From: Candidatus Peribacteria bacterium
GTDB lineage: Bacteria > Patescibacteriota > Gracilibacteria > Peribacterales > Peribacteraceae
Assembly: GCA_903854455.1 (NCBI GenBank)
Contig: CAINWJ010000048.1
Span: forward strand, 1 to 10,508
Direction of reading: 5' to 3'
Length of the DNA stretch: 10,508 nucleotides
Part shown: piece by piece, positions 5,267-10,508 of the stretch
Numbering within the stretch: position 1 is the stretch's first letter
Layout: each line of letters starts with the position of its first letter
Position numbers and translations under genes: made by a program
Notes under the pieces: model-generated
Seen by the model: the letters and a program-made list of their open reading frames with translations, nothing else
The model's database searches: none
Told to the model about the DNA's origin: nothing

Positions 5267-5305
5267 TCCAAGATCGAAAAACTTTTATCTTTTATCCGTT
5301 CCAGT

Positions 5306-6691
5306 ATGTTCGCCCACGTCGACGCTGACGCCTTCTTCGCTTCCGTTCTGATGCGGAAGCACCCGGAGCTACAGGGAAAACCTGTTTTGGCACTGGGTAT
5401 GGGAGGCACGAGTGTCATCGCCGCATCGTACGAAGCGAAAGCGAAGGGTGTCCGTACCGGTATGCGACTCACCGATGCACGGAGACTCGTACCAAATGCC
5501 ATCGAGATGGCATCGGATTTCCGAGAGACCGGCTTGGCATCCAAGCAGATTGAGTCCACTCTCGGGCAACTTTGTCCGGTCATCGAACAAATGTCCATCG
5601 ATGAGTGGTTCCTGGATCTACGAACAATGGTCGATGGCATTCCAAAAAATCTGGATGCGTGGGCGCAAGATGTTCGAAAGATCGTAACGCAACGCACGGC
5701 GATCTCCGTCTCCGTCGGCATCGGACCCACGAAGACGATCGCGAAAATGGCCAGCGAGTACCGCAAGCCAGGCGGAATCACTGTAATTACAATGCCTGAT
5801 TCATCTGAAGCAACCCATTCTACATTTTACATTCTACATTCTACATTTCTCCACGATCGTCCGGCCGCCGCCATCCCCGGCATCGGCCCGCGCCGACAAA
5901 TCGAAACGGAGGCTCATGGATGGAAAACGGCGTGGGATTATGCCAATGCAGATCCGAACTTGATCAGAGAATTATTCGGCAAACCGGGACGCGAGCTCCA
6001 GCAGGAACTGCTCGGCGAATCCATCTATCCAATTGCGGCAAGCAAGCCGCCCAAATCCGTCTCCCGCTGCCGGTCATTCCGCTCGACTGCCAATCGTGAC
6101 TTCGTCAAAGCGCACCTACTCAAACATCTGGAGTACTGCACGGAGAAAATGCGGAGGTCTGCATTGGCAACAACGGAGATCTCGGTCTGGGTACGAACCA
6201 ATGCCGAAACCAGAGGTAGAGACGCCCCGCTGGGGGGTCTCAATCAAAATATTCCAAACATGATGCGTCTCGATCAAAATATTCCAAACATGATGCATCA
6301 CAATCAAAATATTCCAACACGCCTCAATCAAAACACGAAAGACGCCCCACCGGGGCGTCTCTACAGACACGATGGGCAGAGCACACGATTAACCAAACCC
6401 GCCGAAACGGTCGACGATCTTCTTATCCCCACGCTTGCTTGCCTGAAACCACTCACCGATCAACGTGGACCCTGGAACCAAGTCGGGCTGGCACTCAACG
6501 GTCTGATCGCAAGTGGATCAATGCAGCAGTCCCTCTTCGAGAATCCGAAAGACATCGCAGATAATGAAGGACTCCAGAAAGCCGTCGATCAACTGCATAA
6601 GCGTTTCGGACGGGATGCGGTGACACGGGCAAGTGCGCTGCAGGTACCAAGCGGGACGAGTAAGGAGATGGATTTGCCGATAATCGACTAA
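5306..6691 (+). CDS. dinB: Y-family DNA polymerase IV (translesion), with repeat-encoded insertions
   Basis: This 461-residue protein is a DinB/Pol IV-type translesion polymerase. The palm begins MFAHVDADAFFASV, giving catalytic D6 and probable steric-gate F11; the second catalytic site is SIDEWFLDL (D99, E100). SYEAKAKGVRTGM (41-53), SVSVGIGPTKTIAKMAS and the thumb helix-hairpin-helix IPGIGPRR follow. The little finger carries KSVSRCRSFRS, TTEISVWVRT and STRLTKPAE, and the end QQSLFE resembles a clamp-binding motif (QxxLF). Two stretches are repeat-encoded: residues 171-181 (TACATTY heptamers) between palm and thumb, and 306-352 (palindromes plus a 30-bp tandem unit) in the little finger; these explain the length above the usual 350-420. 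The open frame extends further upstream, but that part overlaps the zinc-ribbon gene and hairpins, so the ATG at 5306 is preferred. Both inserts keep the frame open, so the gene is probably functional. Confidence 0.93.
   Translation: MFAHVDADAFFASVLMRKHPELQGKPVLALGMGGTSVIAASYEAKAKGVRTGMRLTDARRLVPNAIEMASDFRETGLASKQIESTLGQLCPVIEQMSIDEWFLDLRTMVDGIPKNLDAWAQDVRKIVTQRTAISVSVGIGPTKTIAKMASEYRKPGGITVITMPDSSEATHSTFYILHSTFLHDRPAAAIPGIGPRRQIETEAHGWKTAWDYANADPNLIRELFGKPGRELQQELLGESIYPIAASKPPKSVSRCRSFRSTANRDFVKAHLLKHLEYCTEKMRRSALATTEISVWVRTNAETRGRDAPLGGLNQNIPNMMRLDQNIPNMMHHNQNIPTRLNQNTKDAPPGRLYRHDGQSTRLTKPAETVDDLLIPTLACLKPLTDQRGPWNQVGLALNGLIASGSMQQSLFENPKDIADNEGLQKAVDQLHKRFGRDAVTRASALQVPSGTSKEMDLPIID
5816..5848 (+). 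repeat. TACATTY heptamer array inside dinB
   Basis: A partial CATTC and four heptamers (TACATTT, TACATTC, TACATTC, TACATTT at 5821-5848) lie in the dinB frame and encode residues HSTFYILHSTF. Because 7 is not a multiple of 3, successive units are read in different frames. The array matches the rplJ-rplL spacer repeat. Confidence 0.82.
6219..6360. repeat. Composite palindrome plus 30-bp tandem repeat inside dinB
   Basis: Two related hairpins bound the element. Left: GAGACGCCCC (6219-6228) with GGGGGGTCTC (6232-6241), one mismatch. Right: AGACGCCCC (6340-6348) with GGGGCGTCT (6352-6360), perfect. Between them a 30-bp unit starting CAATCAAAATATTCCAAACA (6241-6270, 6271-6300, partial 6301-6320, fragment 6325-6334) repeats in frame, giving NQNIPNMMRL-type decapeptides. 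Both hairpins are read in the same frame, as DAPLGGL and DAPPGRL. Confidence 0.88.
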
Positions 6692-6701
6692 CCGCAGAAA
6701 G

Positions 6702-6839
6702 CCCTCCTTCGCCCTGCGAGCTTCGGAAGGGCAGGCATTCTGCTCCCCATCTATAAAATATTACAAAGGAGCGCAATGTTTTGCGCGTATCAAGCAATCT
6801 CCTTCATCCCCTGCCCTCCCTAGCTTTAGCGAAGGAGGG
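6702..6839. repeat. Convergent dinB/valS spacer made of inverted palindromic repeats
   Basis: CCCTCCTTCGC (6702-6712) and its perfect 11-bp inverted copy GCGAAGGAGGG (6829-6839) bound the spacer. The first is followed by GGAAGGGCAGG and TCTGCTCCCCAT, the second (minus strand) by GGGAGGGCAGGGG, so they are copies 2 and 3 of the dispersed element at 507-550. A small perfect hairpin, GCGCAA (6771-6776) with TTGCGC (6781-6786), lies between. No gene is seen here. The structures could serve as a two-way terminator, though no long T run follows them. Confidence 0.65.
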
Positions 6840-9600
6840 TCTCCTCCACCTTCTTGAGCTTCGCCTCCGCCTCCGCCAGCTTCGCCTTCTCGGCAGTCAC
6901 CACCTCCTTCGGCGCTCTATCGACGAAGCTCTTGTTCTTGAGCTTGCCCTGCAATCCCTGCACGTACCGGCTGAGTTCCGCTTGTTCCTTCTCCAGTGAC
7001 GCCTTCAACTTGCCAACATCGAACAATCCTTCCAATGACAGATGCACTTCGACATCTTTGAGGAATGCGGATGCGACTTTCTCGTGCTTTGCCGGCTTGG
7101 CATCGATCACCAGTGTCCCGACGTGCCCCATCCGCTCGATGTGACTGCGCTGAGACTCCAAAAGCTTCGCGTGCTTCTTGGAATGAATCGTCACCGTGAT
7201 CTTCTTACCAGCTTCCACCTGCTGCTCGGCACGCAAGCGGCGGATCGAAGAGATGGCGTCAATGACAACTTGCAATTGATCGAACGCCTGCACGAATTCT
7301 TTTGGCGTCTTGCCTGCCTTGGGCCATGGTGCACTAATCAATGAAGGACTCCCATCAGCCGCAACCTGCGCCCAGAGCTCCTCCGTCACGTACGGACAGT
7401 ACGGATGGAGCAATTGGAGAATTGTCCGCAGTCCGTGAATCAACACTGCACAGTTCGCCTCGCCTTTGCTCAATTCAAGGTACCAGTCGCAGAAAAAATC
7501 CCACACGAAGCTGTAGAGACGATCTCCAACATCGCTCAAGCGATATTCCTCCAGGCCTTTCGTCACATCAACAATCAATCGATCGATGCCGCAGAGCAAT
7601 GCCTGATCAGCAATCGACAAATTTTCCATTTTCAATGTTCCATTTTCAATTTTCCTGGGATCAATCCCCTTCTGTTCACACTGCATCAGAACAAATCTCG
7701 ATGCATTCCAGATCTTGTTAATGAAATTGCGATATCCAGCGATCTTCTCTTCGTAGAGCCGTGAATCGTTGCCGGGACTCTGACCGACAATCATACTCAA
7801 TCGGAGAGCATCTGCTCCGTACTTGGCGATCATGTCGAGCGGATCGATCATCGTCTCCGGATCGGACTTGCTCATCTTGCGACCGTCGCGGGTGCGGATG
7901 AGACCATGGAGATACACCGTTTTGAACGGAATCTGACCGGTGGCATAGGTCGTCATCAGAATCATGCGCGCCACCCAGAAGAAGAGGATGTCGTACCCGG
8001 TCTCCATGACGCTCGTCGGATGGAATGACTGGAAGTCCGGACTGCGCTTCAGAATCTCTTCAAGGCTCAAGCTAGGATCACCCGTAAGTTTGGAATCGAC
8101 CAGTGTGGACCACGTCCACATCGCGGAGCTGAACCATGTATCCAGTGTGTCCTGATCCTGCTCCACTTTTCCTCCGCAGTGCGGACAAGTATCGATCGCC
8201 TTTGCCGAAACAATGATTCCTGAAGTGCTTCCATCATTTTCCATTTTCAATTTTCCTTTTTCAATTTTCTCAGATTCTCCTTTATCAGCCGCACATTTCG
8301 GACAATAAAAAACAGGGATCCGGTGCCCCCACCAAATTTGCCTTGAAATACACCAGTCGCGGAGGTTGTCGATCCAATGGAAATACGTCTTATTGAAACG
8401 TTCCGGGATGATTTTGATGTCACCGTGGTGGATGACGGAATGCATGATTTGCTTGAGACTGCGGGGCAGCAGCCCCGCGCTATCCTGCTTCCACGGAACC
8501 ACCTCTTTATTCACATCAATGAACCACTGCAGCTTGATCTGCGGCTCGATCATCCCGTGCCCGCGCTGACTCACGGCGACGTTGTGCACGTAATCCTCTT
8601 TCACTGACACCAGCAACCCCTTCTCCTTGAGCTTCTCGACAACCATCGGGCGCGCTTTTTCGATCGGCAAACCGGCAAATTCACCCGCAACCGGAAGGAG
8701 GCGACCGTCGAAATCAATGATCTGCTCCTTCTCGAGCCCATGCCGCTCCGCGAGCGCGAAGTCGATGTGATCGTGCCACGGTGTGATGGTCATGACACCG
8801 GTACCGAACGTGGGATCGGACGCAGGATCTTTGATCACCGTTGCCCTGACTTTCCCATTGATCCACTCACACTCGAATGTCTCACCGTGCTTGTACTTCT
8901 TGTACCGCTTGTCATCCGGATGCATGACCACGTACTTGTCGCCGAACTTGGTCTCCGGACGCGCCGTGGAAATCTGGAACGGACCGTACTGGAAGGTGTA
9001 GTACGGATCGCGGCGCTCCTGGTACTCGATCTCATCATCCGACACCGTCGTCTGCAATTTGGGATCCCAGTTCACGATGCGATGACCGCGATAGATGAGA
9101 CCGTCGTTCTTCATCTTGCAGAAGACTTCGTTCACGCAACGATTGAGCGACGGTTCGAACGTATAGCGCTCCCGGCTCCAGTCACAGGAACTCCCCATCT
9201 TCCGGACCTGTGAGCGGATAGTCGCCTTGCTCTGCTCAACAAATTCGGCGATCTTCGTAACCAGCTTCTCTCGTCCAAGCTGCTTCCTGGGATCCGCCAT
9301 CCCCTCTTGTTTCAGTTTCTTGATGACAACACTTTCGGTGGCGATGGCGGCATGGTCCGTCCCCGGCACCCAGAGCGCTCGCTTCCCGCACATTCGGTTG
9401 AAGCGGATGAAGATATCTTCGAGTGCCAGCATGACGGCATGACCCAGGTGCAGCTGCCCCGTCGCATTGGGCGGCGGCATGCTGATCGTGAACGGCTCAC
9501 CCTTGGGATTGCACGACTCGGGTTTGAACGCACCGGCGTCCTCCCACATCTTGTAGATGCGGTCTTCACAAGACTTTGGATCGTAGGCTTTGTCGAGCAT
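6826..9600 (-). CDS. valS: Valyl-tRNA synthetase
   Basis: This 924-residue class I enzyme joins valine to tRNA-Val. The signatures are HLGH (51-54, HIGH motif), the CP1 editing region, WCISRQIWWGHRIP, DTWFSSAMW and KMSKS (575-579). The C-terminal part holds the anticodon-binding domain and a coiled-coil arm (about 850-924, EKEQAELSRYVQGLQGKL). A CxxC pair C433/C436 and another at C472/C475 form the usual zinc-knuckle region. Three repeat-derived stretches are in frame: residues 375-380 (AGLLPR), about 444-456 (EKIEKGKLKMEND) between the two CxxC pairs, and 650-661 (KIENGTLKMENL) before the anticodon-binding domain. The last residues TLLR and the TAA come from the dispersed palindrome. The ATG at 9600 is preferred; an open extension to 9729 overlaps the divergent promoter region. 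No Shine-Dalgarno sequence is visible. Confidence 0.97.
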   Translation of the reverse strand: MLDKAYDPKSCEDRIYKMWEDAGAFKPESCNPKGEPFTISMPPPNATGQLHLGHAVMLALEDIFIRFNRMCGKRALWVPGTDHAAIATESVVIKKLKQEGMADPRKQLGREKLVTKIAEFVEQSKATIRSQVRKMGSSCDWSRERYTFEPSLNRCVNEVFCKMKNDGLIYRGHRIVNWDPKLQTTVSDDEIEYQERRDPYYTFQYGPFQISTARPETKFGDKYVVMHPDDKRYKKYKHGETFECEWINGKVRATVIKDPASDPTFGTGVMTITPWHDHIDFALAERHGLEKEQIIDFDGRLLPVAGEFAGLPIEKARPMVVEKLKEKGLLVSVKEDYVHNVAVSQRGHGMIEPQIKLQWFIDVNKEVVPWKQDSAGLLPRSLKQIMHSVIHHGDIKIIPERFNKTYFHWIDNLRDWCISRQIWWGHRIPVFYCPKCAADKGESEKIEKGKLKMENDGSTSGIIVSAKAIDTCPHCGGKVEQDQDTLDTWFSSAMWTWSTLVDSKLTGDPSLSLEEILKRSPDFQSFHPTSVMETGYDILFFWVARMILMTTYATGQIPFKTVYLHGLIRTRDGRKMSKSDPETMIDPLDMIAKYGADALRLSMIVGQSPGNDSRLYEEKIAGYRNFINKIWNASRFVLMQCEQKGIDPRKIENGTLKMENLSIADQALLCGIDRLIVDVTKGLEEYRLSDVGDRLYSFVWDFFCDWYLELSKGEANCAVLIHGLRTILQLLHPYCPYVTEELWAQVAADGSPSLISAPWPKAGKTPKEFVQAFDQLQVVIDAISSIRRLRAEQQVEAGKKITVTIHSKKHAKLLESQRSHIERMGHVGTLVIDAKPAKHEKVASAFLKDVEVHLSLEGLFDVGKLKASLEKEQAELSRYVQGLQGKLKNKSFVDRAPKEVVTAEKAKLAEAEAKLKKVEETLLR
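7620..7654. repeat. Five heptamers (MATTTTC) inside valS, array 1
   Basis: On the plus strand AATTTTC, CATTTTC, AATGTTC, CATTTTC, AATTTTC make exactly five 7-bp units (35 bp). Read on the coding strand they give KIENGTLKMEN. They lie just before the anticodon-binding domain. Confidence 0.82.
8235..8269. repeat. Five heptamers (MATTTTC) inside valS, array 2
   Basis: CATTTTC, CATTTTC, AATTTTC, CTTTTTC, AATTTTC form a second array of exactly five 7-bp units. The translation EKIEKGKLKMEN falls between the two CxxC pairs of the zinc-knuckle region and widens the loop. Confidence 0.82.
8461..8478. repeat. In-frame GC-rich palindrome inside valS
   Basis: GCGGGGC (8461-8467) pairs perfectly with GCCCCGC (8472-8478) around a 4-nt loop. 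Being 18 bp long it encodes whole codons, residues 375-380 (AGLLPR), within a stretch that is longer than I recall in related enzymes between the VPWK-like and SLKQIM-like segments. Confidence 0.5.
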
Positions 9601-9606
9601 AAGGGA

Positions 9607-9612
9607 AGTGTA
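9607..9612 (-). promoter_or_regulatory. Candidate -10 (TACACT) 6 nt before valS
   Basis: On the minus strand TACACT precedes the valS ATG by exactly 6 nt, the same spacing as TATACT before the membrane-protein gene at 384. A transcript from it would be leaderless. No good -35 is seen; CTGTTC lies at the 17-nt spacing. Confidence 0.35.
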
Positions 9613-9704
9613 ATGGAAAATTACAATAGGAACAGCGGCGACCTCAAATCTACGAACCCTATCAGCACTTCTCAGTCTCTCTTCTCGATCGTCGTCAACA
9701 ACAC

Positions 9705-9710
9705 TACAAT
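9705..9710 (+). promoter_or_regulatory. Candidate -10 (TACAAT) 11 nt before the fmdB-like gene
   Basis: TACAAT is followed by 11 nt and then the ATG at 9722, the same layout as at rel. The -35 position (17-nt spacer) reads TTCTCG, a poor match. A 5' leader of only about 4-6 nt would result. Confidence 0.42.
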
Positions 9711-9721
9711 CAGTTCCAGCC

Positions 9722-10021
9722 ATGCCCACCTATACGTTTCACTGCGATCGATGTGATGTCTCGTCTGAGCAGGTGCTCCCGATGGGATCCAAAAAAACGC
9801 CGGCATGCTCATCGTGCAAAGGATCCATGCGTAAGATCATCAAACCACCAATGGTGCACTTCAAGGGGAGTGGATTTTACAAAACTGATTCCTCAAAGAA
9901 CACTTCGGTCTCTGCCAAAGGAACACAACCCGCTGAGGCAACTCCAGCCAAGCAGGCTCCAACCGCTCCATCACCGACGTCATCTACTACAGCGACACCA
10001 TCTCCTTCAAAAAAATCATGA
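9722..10021 (+). CDS. FmdB-family zinc-ribbon protein
   Basis: This 99-residue protein has the FmdB/CxxC_CxxC_SSSS-type N-terminal zinc ribbon: MPTYTFHCDRCDVSSEQVLP with C8/C11, then C29/C32 (ACSSCKG), and the family's FKGSGFYKTDS (47-57). Family members are small and often called putative regulators; the function is not established. After about residue 58 the protein turns into a low-complexity tail rich in Ala, Pro, Thr, Ser and Lys. The ATG gives the standard family start. It is divergent from valS, and its TGA overlaps the ATG of the channel gene (ATGA), so the two are probably co-transcribed and translationally coupled. Confidence 0.9.
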   Translation: MPTYTFHCDRCDVSSEQVLPMGSKKTPACSSCKGSMRKIIKPPMVHFKGSGFYKTDSSKNTSVSAKGTQPAEATPAKQAPTAPSPTSSTTATPSPSKKS

Positions 10022-10437
10022 ACCAGAAACTTCCAAGAAAGCCCATGGGATTCCACGGCATCGTGAACCGAATCACGACCATGTCATACGGTCAGCTGGC
10101 AGTTCTGTACGGAAGTACCATCCTCCTCTTCGGCATCGTGTATTTCGTCCTCGCAACATGGCTCCCCGGACACGGTCCTTCTATTCCTGGTGGAGCGCAT
10201 CCGTTCCTCCGCTTCCTGGAGAGTCTATATTTCTCAACAATGACAGCAACAACGGTCGGCTACGGAGACATAACACCACACGGATTCTCGAAAATCCTCG
10301 TCGGATTCCAGGCCATCTCCTCGCTCTTCATCTTCACCGGGAACCTCACAGCCTTCGCCGTGACCTACTCGTTGGCAACGAATCGTTCTACCACTGAACT
10401 ACTAACCCATAAATTTGGAGCGAGAAATTATAATTAA
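10018..10437 (+). CDS. Two-TM potassium channel (ion channel, KcsA-like)
   Basis: This 139-residue membrane protein belongs to the two-TM pore-loop ion channel family (Ion_trans_2). TM1 covers about 27-49 (LAVLYGSTILLFGIVYFVLA). The pore helix and loop give FLESLYFSTMTAT and the K+ selectivity filter TTVGYGD (78-84). TM2 covers about 93-119. There is no RCK/TrkA-N domain after TM2, only a short polar tail, so ligand gating by such a domain is not encoded here. Channels of this type act as tetramers in the cell membrane. The ATG overlaps the fmdB-like stop by four bases, which suggests translational coupling, although a functional link is not known. Later Met codons at 10 and 22 are less likely starts. 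Confidence 0.92.
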   Translation: MNQKLPRKPMGFHGIVNRITTMSYGQLAVLYGSTILLFGIVYFVLATWLPGHGPSIPGGAHPFLRFLESLYFSTMTATTVGYGDITPHGFSKILVGFQAISSLFIFTGNLTAFAVTYSLATNRSTTELLTHKFGARNYN

Positions 10438-10463
10438 AAATCTATTTTTGAATAAATACTTAT

Positions 10464-10508
10464 ATGAAATTATTTACTCAATCTGAATACGATAACACTA
10501 AAAGAGAT
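10464..10508 (+). CDS. Possible start of an AT-rich gene, cut by window edge
   Basis: An ATG at 10464 opens 15 codons to the window end, MKLFTQSEYDNTKRD. Codons are AT-rich (AAA, TTA, TTT, GAT, AGA), unlike the neighbours. The start looks like coding sequence rather than random DNA, but it is too short to identify. The preceding 26 bases are AT-rich with no Shine-Dalgarno sequence. Confidence 0.3.
   Translation, partial: MKLFTQSEYDNTKRD

Noticed and set aside
4865..5305. N-terminal extension of dinB back to 4865
   Set aside because: The extension is out of frame over the zinc-ribbon gene, crosses a terminator and three hairpins, and the Pol IV homology begins right at the ATG at 5306.
6241..6334. 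CRISPR-like array of 30-bp repeats in dinB
   Set aside because: The units are directly adjacent with no spacers, are only two full and some partial copies, and are translated within dinB.
8740..9213. Plus-strand open frame of 157 codons inside valS
   Set aside because: It is the reverse-frame shadow of valS; no start signal or family motif.
9601..9729. N-terminal extension of valS to a GTG at 9729
   Set aside because: The added residues have no ValS character, overlap the divergent fmdB-like start region, and the normal ValS beginning follows the ATG at 9600.
10436..10449. Terminator after the channel gene
   Set aside because: The only hairpin is a 5-bp A/T stem (AAAAA-TCTA-TTTTT), too weak to call.

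Overview
The window is about 10.5 kb at roughly 50-55% GC. It reads with the standard bacterial code (TGA is used as a stop) and holds compact housekeeping genes separated by repeat-filled spacers. Gene content, the style of the small zinc-ribbon and FmdB-like proteins, the near absence of Shine-Dalgarno sequences and the repeats suggest an uncultivated Patescibacteria/CPR bacterium, possibly of the Peregrinibacteria/Peribacteria type. That placement is inference; no rRNA is present to test it.

Layout from left to right: the 5' part of a small DMT/EamA-like membrane protein (minus, cut by the window edge); a 241-bp spacer with a cloverleaf-like palindrome and a 9-bp tandem repeat; a long RelA/SpoT homolog (minus) with a degenerate hydrolase site and no ACT domain; a divergent regulatory region with a heptamer-based inverted repeat, a clear sigma70-type promoter, an L10-type leader and an intrinsic attenuator; rplJ and rplL (plus), closed by a terminator made from a repeat unit; a divergent-PAP2 (DUF212/YuiD-like) membrane protein; a promoter plus leader and an eight-cysteine zinc-ribbon protein with its own terminator; three adjacent hairpins and dinB (Y-family polymerase, plus); a convergent spacer built from inverted copies of a GC-rich palindrome; valS (minus); and then, divergently, an fmdB-like zinc ribbon overlapping a two-TM potassium channel gene. 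The last 70 bases turn AT-rich and may hold the start of another gene.

The genes do not form one pathway. rplJ-rplL is a ribosomal stalk operon with a leader that suggests L10 autoregulation. rel makes the stringent-response alarmone, valS charges tRNA-Val, dinB is a translesion polymerase, and fmdB plus the channel gene are translationally coupled.

The most unusual layer is the repeats. Short tandem units of 7 bp (TACATTY, MATTTTC, TTGGNNA/CAATNNN) or 9 bp (TTACCTTCC), and GC-rich palindromes, fill the spacers. The same kinds of unit also sit in frame inside dinB (two places) and valS (three places). Several stop codons (rel, rplL, valS) lie inside repeat units, and one unit forms the rplL terminator stem. 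Together this looks like a genome-wide family of mobile or expanding short repeats that is tolerated in protein loops and used for 3' ends. A second layer is translation initiation: almost no start has a Shine-Dalgarno sequence, most follow pyrimidine-rich DNA, and four genes have a -10-like hexamer only 6 or 11 nt before the ATG, which suggests leaderless or nearly leaderless mRNAs.
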